64,000 nucleotides of DNA, taken from assembly GCA_036946415.1 (NCBI GenBank), contig JAQIJD010000005.1, positions 186,001 through 250,000 of the forward strand. The letters are read 5' to 3'. Below, piece after piece: positions 28,601-36,365 of this stretch. Both the position numbers and the translations under genes were made by a program. Origin of the DNA: Sphingomonas_Q fennica_A. Lineage in GTDB: Bacteria > Pseudomonadota > Alphaproteobacteria > Sphingomonadales > Sphingomonadaceae. Positions within the stretch are counted from its first letter, which is position 1. Every line of letters begins with the position of its first letter. Below the pieces are notes generated by a model that was not told the origin of the DNA, made no database searches, and saw only the letters and a program-made list of their open reading frames with translations.

Positions 28601-28948
28601 AACAGCGTGCGCGCGCCCAATTTCTTCAAGATCGATCTCCACGTCGATCAGGAGATTCCGGTGCCGATCGTCCGCACCGGGCGGCTGAAGCTGTTCGCGG
28701 ACATGGAGAATGTGCTGAACTTCATCGATCGCGACTGGGGTTCGCTCCAGCAGATCGGCGTGATCAGCGCCGCCGCCTTCGCGCCGGTCGTCAACGTCTC
28801 CTGCTTGCAGGCCTCGGGCGCGGCGGTGACGTCGCTCGCCCAGACCTGCGCGCAATATCGCTATTCCAACTTCCAGTCGCCGACCCTCGTCAACCCCGGC
28901 CGCCTGTCGCTGTGGACGCTGCGGGTGGGCGCCAAGGTGCAGTTCTAG
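25640..28948 (+). CDS. Oar-type TonB-dependent receptor with carboxypeptidase-regulatory-like domain
   Basis: A 1102-residue outer-membrane receptor. A signal peptide ends AAGAAHAQ near residue 25. A CarboxypepD-reg-like beta-sandwich follows (residues 30-110, GTVTAGGVPVGGAEVVVLH), then the plug (about 125-225, with LNLFSVDGQRFSDNFG) and a large beta-barrel ending in an aromatic residue (VGAKVQF), as outer-membrane proteins do. This architecture fits Oar and related receptors. It starts 26 bases after the NUP gene with an AAAGGGGGG ribosome site, so it is probably cotranscribed. I infer a purine nucleoside or nucleotide substrate from context only. Confidence 0.93.
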   Translation: MLRFTGNTAIAAVLMTVAAGAAHAQEVTSTVRGTVTAGGVPVGGAEVVVLHVPSGTRATTTTGADGAFSSSGLRVGGPFTVTVTAPGYAPQSVTDLQLTAGQPFRLPIDLAPVGEEITITGQRTRAIEQSTGPITVLGREAIAGVASVTRDIRDIARRDPFATIDPNSRGVIIAGQNPRLNLFSVDGQRFSDNFGLNNGGLPTARGPVPLDAIEQFSVKTAPYDVTEGNFQGGSVNVVLRSGTNSFTGSAFYTYTGDKLAGDRTRGSATNPSGRINLNFKSDNYGAFLSGPIIKDKLFFAVAYEKLKETSPVQFGLAGFPNVVPGVTQAVLDEVGGIARSRYNYDTLGLLNFFTEEDEKYTVKLDWNVTDGQRLSATYIRNEGTLGQDPNFSTVAPASPALSLASNLYYRPETVDSATVQLNSDWADNFHSQIRANYREYDLLPQPLGALSIGQFQVCTDATNPATGAGNAPQTCSQNVGATPGAARLYFGPDQFRHANLVQTKSYGLDVVLRWQWREHSIKLQAAWNRQDARNVFVPNALGTFYFDSIADLRIGRASRLDLNGSTTGNLDDIEASFAYNQFNFGLQDSWDISDRLNVTYGVRADLFGMGVRPPLNTAFVQRYGFTNTYQFDGKLVAQPRFGLTWKATDQIEVRSGVGLFAGGSPDVFIGNSFSVPGVFNNGISIQRIPTGTGCNVAVALCAAALDNVTGANFPAAVTDFLRTNTASIATAAVNAMTGDFKPSSSWKASLSVDWKPEFDWAGRGWTLGGDLYGGLTQNAPVYRDIRIVANGTLPDGRPRYASLTPASPNNDLLLSNTKRGYSFIAIARIDKAFDFGLRTGASYTFQDVKDVTPFNGTTASGTYGQAAMVDPNRPAYGRSLYEIRNTLKFYVDFDHAFFGDYKTRFSLFGERRSGAPYSLTMNDPAFANSRSNVFGVTGTSNRFLLYVPNVSSIAADPRVSYDSAATFAAFQSYVQQAGLEQGQIVKKNSVRAPNFFKIDLHVDQEIPVPIVRTGRLKLFADMENVLNFIDRDWGSLQQIGVISAAAFAPVVNVSCLQASGAAVTSLAQTCAQYRYSNFQSPTLVNPGRLSLWTLRVGAKVQF

Positions 28949-28971
28949 AACCGATCGGCAGGCGCGCACCG

Positions 28972-29079
28972 CTCCCCTCCCTGAAAGGGAGGAGCTGGGG
29001 GTGGGTTCTTGTCGAGGCTCGGTTCCGCTCGGCAACTGGCGAACCCACCCCCGACCCCTCCCTTTCAGGGAGGGGAGTA
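28972..29079. repeat. Palindromic repeat, family B, copy 1
   Basis: A nested inverted repeat just after the Oar-type receptor stop. The outer parts are small hairpins (CTCCCTGAAAGGGAG and its mate CTCCCTTTCAGGGAG), and the whole left arm through GGGGGTGGGTTC pairs with GAACCCACCCCC on the right. Two relatives lie at 31141-31234 and, inside glyS, at 40674-40779. The inner loops differ between copies. Confidence 0.85.
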
Positions 29080-29109
29080 TTGTTGCCGTGCTATCGGACC
29101 CGCCGTGGA

Positions 29110-30024
29110 TCAGGTAAGGTCGTCCAGCCGCACCTGATGCCCGGCTTCCGCCGATGCCATCGCGGCGCGTCGGAGGCGTTCGATCTCCTGACGGGCGGGC
29201 GGGACCGGCTCGTCGGGGAGGGCGGCGACGCTCGCCTCGTAGATTTCGCGGAAGTCCTCGGCGAATTCGGGGTGGGTCAGGATCAGCGGGGCGTTGGCGC
29301 GGATGCCGGCCAGCGTCTTTTCGCCCACGACCAGCGGGTCCATCCCCGCCTCGAAGGCGGTGCCGAACCGTTCCAGCTCGCCGGGGGCGGGGGCCTCGAA
29401 CCCGCTGTCGGCGAAGGCGGCGGGGCGGCGCAGCGCCGAATCCCAGGCGTTGGTGCGGGTGAGGCCGGGGCACATCAGCGATACGCCGATGCCGTGGGGG
29501 GCGAGATTGTAGCGCAGGCTTTCGGTCAGCCCGCGCACCGCGAACTTGCTGGCGGTGTAGATGCCCGCCTGCGGGCCGGGCAGGAAGGCGGCCATGCTGG
29601 CGACGTTGACGACATGGCCGCCCTCTCCATGCGCCTTGATCTTCGGCACGAAGCTGACGAGGCCGTTGACGACGCCGCCGAAATTGACGCCCATGATCCA
29701 GTCGTAATCGGCATATGTCGCGGTGTCGGTCGGCCCGAACACGCTGACCCCGGCATTGTTGACGAGCAGGTGGACCGCGCCGAAGCGCGCCTCCACCGCA
29801 TCCGCCGCGGCGGCGAAGCCGGCCCGGTCGGTGACGTCCAGCGGCACGAACAGCGGCGCCTCCAGCCCCTCGCCGGCAAACCAGCCCGCGGCCCGATCGC
29901 GGTGCGCTTCGTTGCGATAGCTGAGCGCCAGCCGCACGCCGGCGCGTCCCAATGCCTGGGCGATGCCGAGCCCGATTCCCGAGACGCCCGCCGAGACGAA
30001 CGCCACCTTGCCCGCCCAGTCCAT
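29110..30024 (-). CDS. Short-chain dehydrogenase/reductase family oxidoreductase
   Basis: A 304-residue classical SDR. The cofactor motif is SAGVSGIGLG (residues 11-20), NNAG follows at 89-92, and the catalytic set is Ser143, Tyr156 and Lys160 (YTASK). NAD(P)-dependent oxidation or reduction of a small alcohol or ketone is expected, substrate unknown. The C-terminus is longer than in minimal SDRs. ATG at 30024 gives the normal N-terminus. It is divergent from a SnoaL-like gene; such pairs occur in catabolic loci, but no other catabolic genes are present here. Confidence 0.9.
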   Translation of the reverse strand: MDWAGKVAFVSAGVSGIGLGIAQALGRAGVRLALSYRNEAHRDRAAGWFAGEGLEAPLFVPLDVTDRAGFAAAADAVEARFGAVHLLVNNAGVSVFGPTDTATYADYDWIMGVNFGGVVNGLVSFVPKIKAHGEGGHVVNVASMAAFLPGPQAGIYTASKFAVRGLTESLRYNLAPHGIGVSLMCPGLTRTNAWDSALRRPAAFADSGFEAPAPGELERFGTAFEAGMDPLVVGEKTLAGIRANAPLILTHPEFAEDFREIYEASVAALPDEPVPPARQEIERLRRAAMASAEAGHQVRLDDLT

Positions 30025-30110
30025 CGCCGCTCTCCTCTTGACTTTGTCTTGTCGGCCGAGGCTAGTGCGCCCGGATGCACGCGGCAAGCGGCACGGCGAG
30101 AGGAGCGGGC

Positions 30111-30800
30111 ATGAGCGAGATCGAGCAATTGCGGGCGATGACGCAGGCGCTGGCGGCGCGGGTCGACCGGCTTGAGGACGTCAACGCGATCCGCAAGCTG
30201 CACTATGCCTATGGCTATTACATCGACTTCTGCCAATATCACGATGTCGTGCAGCTGTTCGCGAAGGACGGCGAGGTCGTCTTCCTCTCCGGTATCTATC
30301 ACGGGCACGAGGGGATCGGCCGCCTCTACGTGACGTGGTTCCAGGATTATTTCACCAAGGGGCGCGACGGGCCGGAGGACGGCTTCCTGCTCGATCACTT
30401 CCAGATGCAGGACATCATCACCGTCGCCGAAGACGGGCAGACCGCCAAGGGCCGCTTCCGCGCACTGCTGGCCGGCGGCATGCACGAAAGCCGCGAACAT
30501 CGCCCCGAAGGCCTGCCCCAGCAATTCTACGAAGCCGGCATCTACGAGAATGATTATGTCCGCGAGGACGGTGTGTGGAAGATCAAGCGGCTCGACTATA
30601 TGGTCCAGTGGCAGGCGGAATATGAGAAGGGCTGGGCGCATACCGTCGCGCACCTTCAGCCGCAGGTGAAGACCTATCCGGAAAACCCGCTGGGGCCGGA
30701 CGAACTGCTGCCCGAACAGCGCCAGACCTGGCCGCACCGCGCGCCGGTGCCGATGCATTATGCGCATCCCGTACTGGGACGGGCGCTCGCCGGCCGCTGA
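30111..30800 (+). CDS. SnoaL-like / NTF2-fold protein
   Basis: A 229-residue soluble protein. After a short N-terminal helix (AMTQALAARVDRLEDVNAIRKLHYAYGYYID) it shows the SnoaL_4-type alpha+beta barrel pattern (DVVQLFAKDGEVVFLSGIYHGHEGI, FLLDHFQMQDIITVAEDGQTAKGRFRALL, DGVWKIKRLDYMVQWQ). Members include dehydratase-like and cyclase-like enzymes and many with no known activity. A GAGAGGAGC ribosome site decides the ATG at 30111. It is divergent from the SDR gene 86 bases away. Confidence 0.85.
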   Translation: MSEIEQLRAMTQALAARVDRLEDVNAIRKLHYAYGYYIDFCQYHDVVQLFAKDGEVVFLSGIYHGHEGIGRLYVTWFQDYFTKGRDGPEDGFLLDHFQMQDIITVAEDGQTAKGRFRALLAGGMHESREHRPEGLPQQFYEAGIYENDYVREDGVWKIKRLDYMVQWQAEYEKGWAHTVAHLQPQVKTYPENPLGPDELLPEQRQTWPHRAPVPMHYAHPVLGRALAGR

Positions 30801-30920
30801 CGGTTGCGCATTGCACAACCGTATCGGCGCAGCTTGCATCCAGGCAGCCATCCGGCCTAAACATCGTTGGAACGGCAGCCCCCGGCAGAGGGGCGCCCGA
30901 CGAATACAGAGGATGCCCGG

Positions 30921-31127
30921 ATGAGCCTTGCCCGCACCGCCGCCACCGCCGCTTTCGCCTTCGGTGCGATGCTCGCCGCCGCGCCGGTGCGGGCCGAAAC
31001 GACACCGGTGCCCGCAACGCAGACGGCTGCGCTGCCGGCTGCGACGGGGGAAGTGCGGGATATCGTGCAGACCGCCTTCTTCCAGGCGCTGACGACGCCG
31101 GCTGCGACGGCGCCGGCGCCGCGATAA
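30921..31127 (+). CDS. Small exported protein of unknown function
   Basis: A 68-residue product with a clear signal peptide (MSLARTAATAAFAFGAMLAAAPVRA) and a mature part of about 43 residues rich in Ala, Thr and Pro. The one less simple stretch is GEVRDIVQTAFFQALTTP. A GAGG ribosome site lies about 8 bases upstream. No family is recognised. It is probably secreted or periplasmic. A chance frame is possible, but the well-formed signal peptide and ribosome site favour a real gene. Confidence 0.6.
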   Translation: MSLARTAATAAFAFGAMLAAAPVRAETTPVPATQTAALPAATGEVRDIVQTAFFQALTTPAATAPAPR

Positions 31128-31140
31128 TATGTCCGGAAAG

Positions 31141-31234
31141 CCCCTCCCCTCAAGGGGGTGGGGCCTGCCGGCAGACCCCAGCGTTTTGGGGATGACAGAC
31201 CCCACCCCCGGCCCCTCCCCTAAAGGGGAGGGGA
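31141..31234. repeat. Palindromic repeat, family B, copy 2
   Basis: The left arm CCCCTCCCCTCAAGGGGGTGGGG and the right arm CCCCACCCCCGGCCCCTCC continuing to GGGGAGGGGAG form a large inverted repeat with internal small hairpins. It fills the space between the small exported protein gene and the stop of the MaoC-like gene. It belongs with the copies at 28972-29079 and 40674-40779. Confidence 0.85.
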
Positions 31235-31235
31235 G

Positions 31236-31688
31236 TTATGAGGTTCGATCCCCCCGCCGCCGGTGAAGGCCGATCGCGATCAGCGACAGCACGGGCTTGC
31301 TGTCCTGATTGAACGCCGTCCACCGCACGCGCGACGATCCGCGATCGGGCTTGGAGCGGGACGGGGTCACCGCCAGCACCTCGCCTTCCATCGTCAGCGT
31401 ATCGCCGGGATAGACGGGGGCGAGCCAGCGCAGCTCGTCGATGCCGATGCCGCCCATCGTGCCGCCGTCCTGCGGCTCGCCCTCGACGAACATCGCCATC
31501 ATCAGCGAGGCGGTCTGGAAGCCGCTGGCGGCGAGGCGGCCGAAATGCGTCTTCGCCGCCGCCTCGTCGTCGAGGTGGAAGGGTTGCGGATCGTAGGTGC
31601 GGGCGAAATCCAGCACCGCCTCGCGCGTCACCGCGCGGGGGCCGTAGCGGCGGGTGTCTCCGACCGTCAGATCGTCCAGCCAGGCCAT
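31236..31688 (-). CDS. MaoC-like hotdog-fold dehydratase
   Basis: A 150-residue hotdog-fold protein of the MaoC/(R)-specific enoyl-CoA hydratase type. The hydratase pattern is present: DFARTYDPQPFHLDDEAAAKTHFGRLAASGF, with the Asp and His of the catalytic region, and GGIGIDELRWLAPVYPGDTL. It probably hydrates or dehydrates acyl-CoA thioesters. The ATG overlaps the ychF stop as TGATG, so it is translationally coupled to ychF. Its 3' end runs into a family B repeat. Confidence 0.9.
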   Translation of the reverse strand: MAWLDDLTVGDTRRYGPRAVTREAVLDFARTYDPQPFHLDDEAAAKTHFGRLAASGFQTASLMMAMFVEGEPQDGGTMGGIGIDELRWLAPVYPGDTLTMEGEVLAVTPSRSKPDRGSSRVRWTAFNQDSKPVLSLIAIGLHRRRGDRTS

Positions 31689-32788
31689 CAGACGTTGAAC
31701 CGGAACAGCATGATGTCGCCGTCGTGGACGACATAATCCTTGCCTTCAGACCGCAGCTTGCCCGCCTCGCGCGCCGCCGCCTCGCCACCGAGCGCGACGT
31801 AATCGGCATGGGCCATCGTCTCGGCGCGGATGAAGCCGCGCTCGAAATCGGTGTGGATCGCGCCCGCCGCCTGCGGCGCCTTGGAGCCGGCCGGGATCGT
31901 CCAGGCGCGCGCCTCCTTGGGGCCGACGGTGAAGAAGGTGAGGAGGTGGAGCAGTTCGTAGCCGGCGCGGATGACGCGGGCGAGGCCGGTTTCTTCGAGG
32001 CCCAGGTCTGCGAGGAAATCGGCGCGGTCGGCGGGGTCGAGCGTCACGATCTCCGCTTCGATCGCCGCCGAGACGACCACGGCCTTGGCCCCTTCTGCCG
32101 CGGCCTTCTCGAACACCTTGGCCGACAGCGCATTGCCGGTGGCGGCGGCGCCTTCGTCGACGTTGCAGACGTAGAGGACCGGCTTGGCGGTGAGAAGCTG
32201 CGCCTGATCGAAGATGCGGCGCTCGTCCTCGTCCTTCGGCTCGGTGGCGCGGGCGGGGCGGCCGGCGCGGAGATGGTCGAGCGCCTGCCCCAGCACGGAG
32301 GCGGCGGACTTCGCCTCCTTGTCGCCTTGCGCGGCCTTCTTGACGAAGGCGGGGACGCGCTTCTCGAGGCTTTCGAGGTCGGCCAGCATCAGCTCGGTCC
32401 CGACCGTCTCGGCATCGGCGATCGGATCGACCTTGCCCTCGACGTGGGTGACATCGCCATCCTCGAAGCAGCGCAGGACGTGGACGATCGCGTCCGTCTC
32501 GCGGATGTTGGCGAGGAACTGGTTGCCGAGGCCCTCGCCCTTGCTCGCCCCGCGGACGAGGCCGGCGATGTCGACGAAGGCGAGCTGGGTCTCGATGATC
32601 TTGGCCGAACCGCCGATCTTCGCGATCTCGTAGAGGCGCGGATCGGGTACGGCGACCTGGCCGACGTTCGGTTCGATCGTGCAGAACGGGTAATTGGCCG
32701 CCTGCGCCGCGGCCGTCTCCGTCAGCGCGTTGAAAAGGGTGGACTTGCCGACGTTCGGAAGCCCCACGATGCCGCAGCGAAAACCCAT
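31688..32788 (-). CDS. ychF: Ribosome-associated P-loop ATPase YchF (Obg family)
   Basis: A 366-residue Obg-family protein that hydrolyses ATP rather than GTP and associates with ribosomes; in E. coli it restrains the oxidative stress response. G1 is GLPNVGKST (residues 9-17), G3 DIAGLVRGASKGEG follows, and NVDEG sits where NKxD would be in GTPases, a YchF trait. A coiled-coil insert and a C-terminal TGS domain (TFFTVGPKEARAWTI to YVVHDGDIMLFRFNV) complete it. The length is typical. Confidence 0.97.
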   Translation of the reverse strand: MGFRCGIVGLPNVGKSTLFNALTETAAAQAANYPFCTIEPNVGQVAVPDPRLYEIAKIGGSAKIIETQLAFVDIAGLVRGASKGEGLGNQFLANIRETDAIVHVLRCFEDGDVTHVEGKVDPIADAETVGTELMLADLESLEKRVPAFVKKAAQGDKEAKSAASVLGQALDHLRAGRPARATEPKDEDERRIFDQAQLLTAKPVLYVCNVDEGAAATGNALSAKVFEKAAAEGAKAVVVSAAIEAEIVTLDPADRADFLADLGLEETGLARVIRAGYELLHLLTFFTVGPKEARAWTIPAGSKAPQAAGAIHTDFERGFIRAETMAHADYVALGGEAAAREAGKLRSEGKDYVVHDGDIMLFRFNV

Positions 32789-32876
32789 GACCGTCCTTCA
32801 GGCGTGGCGCGATGCCACCATCTGGACGCGCTGATAGTCGCTGGCGGCAGGCTTGGCGAGGGGCGGGCGTCGCTTG

Positions 32877-32997
32877 ATCCCCTCGCGGGGATGGCGGTAC
32901 CGGCCCACACCCCCAACCGACCTCCCATAGCATATCCTGATTGGGAGGCCGGGTGGGGGTGTGGGCCGGTGCCGCCCCGATCCGGCTCCGCCGGATC
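32877..32997. repeat. Three-hairpin repeat, family C, copy 1
   Basis: A left hairpin ATCCCC-TCGC-GGGGAT (32877-32892), a long central hairpin (32893-32976) whose tip is the core CCTCCCATAGC then ATATCCTGATTGGGAGG (32921-32948), and a right hairpin GATCCGGC-TCC-GCCGGATC (32979-32997). The second copy is at 52948-53070. Between them the 14-base tip loop differs at one base, while stem positions differ on both strands together. It lies between ychF and the end of the TonB receptor gene. Confidence 0.9.
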
Positions 32998-33001
32998 GAA
33001 T

Positions 33002-35558
33002 TCAGAAGTTGAAGTTGATGCGGGCGTAATAATAGCCGCCGTTGATGCCATAGGGCGAGAAGCCGAGCGGGGCATCGTAGACGAGGCCGCCGTCCGCGGG
33101 CGACCCGTCCGCCAGCAGCTGGATCGTCGGCGGCTTCTTGTTGAAGATGTTGTTGGCGCCGATCGACAGCTCGAACTGGTCGGTCAGGCGGTAGTTCAGC
33201 TCGAGGTCCGCGATCACCGCGGTGCCGATCCGCTGGTTGTAGAAATTGGTGCCGTCGCCGCTCACCTGTTGCGAGGTCTTGCCGAACAGCGTGCCGCGCG
33301 CCGTCGCTGAGAAGCGATCGAGCGTGTAATAGGCGCCCGCCACCAGCTTGGCGCGCGGGCTGGCATCTTCCAGATTGCTGATCGTGGTGCGATCGAACAG
33401 CGCGATCGGCTGCGCGGCGCCGGCGGGGGGTAAGCTGGACCGGCGCCAGCGAGGCGTTGAGCACCTTCGTCTTGTTGTAATTGCCCGAAAGCGTCCAGAC
33501 GAGGCGGCCGGCGGCGTCGAAGTCGGTCGTGTAGCTGGCGGTCAGGTCGATGCCGCGGGTGCGCGTCTTGGCGCCGTTGGTGAAGGTGGTGATGCCGGTG
33601 AACGTCACCGTCGGATCGAGGACGTTCCCGTTGGCGATGATCGCCTGCGTCACGTTCGGGAAGGCCGGGCTGCCGCCGGTGCCGTAGATCGATCCGGTGC
33701 CCAGGATGCGGTTCTTGATGCGCACCTGATAGGCGTCGAGCGTGACGGTGAAGGCCGGGGCCGGGCGCAGCACCGTGCCGGCGCTGAAGTTGAGCGACTT
33801 CTCCGGCTCCAGATCCTGGAAGCCGAGCAGCTTGGCGGCGGCGGAATTGGCGGGCAGCTGAACGAAGGCGGTGGTCGGGCCGACGTTGGTGGCCGAATAG
33901 AAGCTTTCCGCCAGCGTCGGCGCGCGGAAGCCGGTGGATACGGTGCCGCGCAGCGCTGCCGCCTCGCTGAAATCGTAGCGGGTGGTGCCCTTGAAGATCA
34001 CCTGGCTGCCGAAGTCCGAATAGTGTTCGTAACGGACCGCGCCGTCCGCCTTCAGTCCTTCGACCGGGGTCAGCGCGACATCCGCATAGAGCGAGACGTT
34101 GTCGCGCTTGTGGGTGCCGGCGTCGCTGGGGCGGAAGCCGGGGAAGGACTGGCCGCCTTCCTTGTAGATCGACAGCGCGTCGCCCGCGCCGATTGAATAT
34201 TTGTTCCAGCGATATTCGGCGCCGAAGGCGAGGTTCATCGGCGCCGCCATCCCCAGCTCGACTTCGCGCGTGACGTCGAGATTGCTGGTCCATTCGACGT
34301 TCTTGAACGTGCCGTCGAAGAAGGATGTCGGGCTGACCAGCGTATCGATGAACAGCGAGCGGTTGCCCGAATCGACCGTGTAGATCTGGTTCTTGTCCGA
34401 TCCGTAGGTGGTGCTGAGATCGATGCCGAAGCCTGCCGCCTGCGTCTTCACGCCGGCGGTGAAGCCGTAATCGTCCTCGCGGATCTTCTCGCGCGGATTG
34501 AAGCCCTGCGGCGCGAAGACGCGGGCGCCGGGGGTAATCAGCGTCGCATCGTAATTGCCGGGCGTCGGGCCGGCGATGATCCGGTCGGGCACGCGATAAT
34601 TCTGGCGGGCGCTGGCGATGCGGCGGCTGTAGGTGCCGAAGCTGTAGAGGTGGATGCCGTCCGTCAGGTCGTAGCCGCTGTTATATTGGGCGTTGGTCAG
34701 CTTCGATTCGGCGTTGCCGTTGATCTTGTTGACGAACGGGAAGCCGGGGATGGCGGCGTAGAGCGCGCGGGTCGCGGCACTCAGCGCCGGATTGCTGCTA
34801 TAGCTGTTGTAGAGCTGGCCGTTGCGATCGGTGACGCGCAGATCGAGCCCGCCGACCTGCGTGAAATCGACCGAGCGGTGGAAGATGGTGATGTTGGTGA
34901 AGCCGCGGTCGCCCAGCCGCGTCGCCATATGGACGGTGCCGGCATAGGTCTCGCCGCCGGTATCGTAATATTTGCCGTAGGTGCCGTAGCCGGAAACGCC
35001 GTCGGCATCGTCCTTCAGGATGATGTTGATGACGCCGGCGATCGCGTCCGATCCATATTGGGCGGCGGCGCCGTCCTCCAGCACCTCGATCCGCTTGATC
35101 GAGGACGGCGAGATCAGATCGAGATCGGGCGCCGCGCCGCCCTGGTAGGGGCCGCCCAGCACGGCGAGGTTGGCGGTGCCGTGGCGGCGCTTGCCGTTCA
35201 CCATCACCAGCGTGTGGTTGGGGCTGAGGCCGCGCAGGCGGGCGGAGAGGGTGAGATTGGCGGTATCGCCACCCAGCGCCTGCGCGGTGAAGGAGGGGAC
35301 GAGCTGCGTCAGCACCTGGTTGAGGTTCGGCTGGCCGACATGGGCGATCGCCTCCTGCCCGAGCAGCTTGATCGGCGTGGCGCTCTCGGCGGCGGTGATG
35401 CCGGTGGCGCGCGTGCCGGTGACGATCACCTCGTCGCCGGGCGCGGCAGCGGCAGGCGCCTCGCCCCCGGTCGATCCGGGCAGGGCCTGCGCGAGTGCGG
35501 TGGTGGACGCGGTAAGGCAGAGAAGAGCGGCAAAAGCGGACATACGATGCGACGTCAT
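33002..35558 (-). pseudogene. TonB-dependent receptor, frame broken by one base in a G6 run
   Basis: An outer-membrane receptor of about 850 residues if the frame is restored. It has a signal peptide (MSAFAALLCLTASTTALAQ), a plug (PIKLLGQEAIAHVGQPNLNQVLTQLVPSF, then DLISPSSIKRIEVLEDGAAAQYGSDAIAGVINIIL) and a barrel ending in YYARINFNF. The frame shifts after APVQL at the six-base G run 33425-33430. With five bases it reads through PIALFDRTTISNLEDASPRAKLV into the C-terminal piece at 33002-33343. This is either a sequencing slip or a phase-variable or broken gene. Substrate is unknown. Confidence 0.85.
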
Positions 35559-35574
35559 GGCGGACCCCCCGAAT

Positions 35575-35650
35575 GGTCTCGCCCGTCAGGCCCCTCCCGC
35601 CACCGGTCTGCCGCCGGTGCCGCCTGGGGAGACATGTTTCCTTACAAAGC
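35575..35650 (-). promoter_or_regulatory. Structured leader upstream of the TonB receptor
   Basis: Read on the minus strand, the 5' region of the receptor gene contains CACCGG-CGGCAGA-CCGGTG nested inside CTCCCC and GGGAGGGG, followed by GCCTGACGGGCGAGACC. The nested stems suggest a folded mRNA leader. It does not fit the cobalamin, TPP or other riboswitch consensus that I know by heart. A plain DNA operator is also possible. Confidence 0.35.
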
Positions 35651-35759
35651 GATCCTCGGCAAGCCGGGCCGATCGCCTAATGCTTGATAATCATGCACTG
35701 AAACAATTTGGCAACAGGTTCACGGGCGGTATCGCGCCCGATGCCTATAGGTTCAGCAT

Positions 35760-36365
35760 CTATCGCATCGCATAGTTGAAACTGATGCTGATCCGCTCGG
35801 CTTTGGCGCCGTTGGCCAGCACCTCGTGCCGGAGCCAGCTTTCCCACAGCAGCACGTCCCCGGCGGCGGGCGCGATCGTCTGGAAGGTCGCGAGCGCGCC
35901 GGCCGCGGCGTTCCGCGGCGGCGCGGCCATCAGCATCGGCAGGCGCGGGTCTTCCAGCTTCAGCGCGCCGGCGCCGTCTGGCATCGTCACGTAGAGCGTG
36001 CCCGACACCACGCTGTGGGGGTGGATGTGCGCGGCATGATGGCCGCCCGGCTTCAGGACGTTGACCCACAAGCTGTCGAGCCGGAGCTTGCGGCCGCCGA
36101 GATCGAAGGCAGCGGCCTCGGCGAAGGCGGCGACGTGGCGGTCGAGCCGGCGCTTGAGATCGGCAAAGGCCGGGTCGCGGCGGGGCAGGTCGTTCAGCGA
36201 GGCATAGGACGTGTAGCCGCGATAGCCGTGTTCGCGGCACCAGCGGCGGCCGGCGGCATCCTCGGCGGCCAGTGCGCGCGCGGAATGATCGAGATCGGCC
36301 AGCAAGGCGTCGTCGCCGAGCGGTGCCTGCCAGAGGAGCGTGGGGAAGAGGGCGCGCGCGCTCAT
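35760..36365 (-). CDS. Putative 2OG-Fe(II) oxygenase, TIGR02466 family
   Basis: A 201-residue protein matching the TIGR02466 group of predicted 2-oxoglutarate/Fe(II) oxygenases. LDSLWVNVLKPGGHHAAHIHPHSVVSGTLYV contains the metal-binding histidines (around 113-117), LKLEDPR follows, and PAAGDVLLWESWLRHEV supplies the distal His. The C-terminus RISISFNYAMR is typical. The substrate is unknown; related proteins hydroxylate proteins or small molecules. Its ATG overlaps the start side of pth's stop (ATGA), so it is probably read upstream of pth on the same transcript. Confidence 0.82.
   Translation of the reverse strand: MSARALFPTLLWQAPLGDDALLADLDHSARALAAEDAAGRRWCREHGYRGYTSYASLNDLPRRDPAFADLKRRLDRHVAAFAEAAAFDLGGRKLRLDSLWVNVLKPGGHHAAHIHPHSVVSGTLYVTMPDGAGALKLEDPRLPMLMAAPPRNAAAGALATFQTIAPAAGDVLLWESWLRHEVLANGAKAERISISFNYAMR

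Noticed and set aside
25571..29473. A 1300-codon open frame on the minus strand across the Oar-type receptor gene
   Set aside because: It is the antisense of a bona fide receptor; long antisense frames arise from the high GC content and low stop density. Its composition is Arg/His/Asp-rich without domains.
30802..30825. A terminator at CGGTTG...CAACCG after the SnoaL-like gene
   Set aside because: The stem has a mismatch and no T-run follows; it may be a hairpin, but termination is not supported.
31746..33421. Continuation of the TonB receptor frame through the repeat and into ychF
   Set aside because: This stretch is only the shifted frame running on after the G6 indel; the true receptor C-terminus is in the neighbouring frame at 33002-33343.
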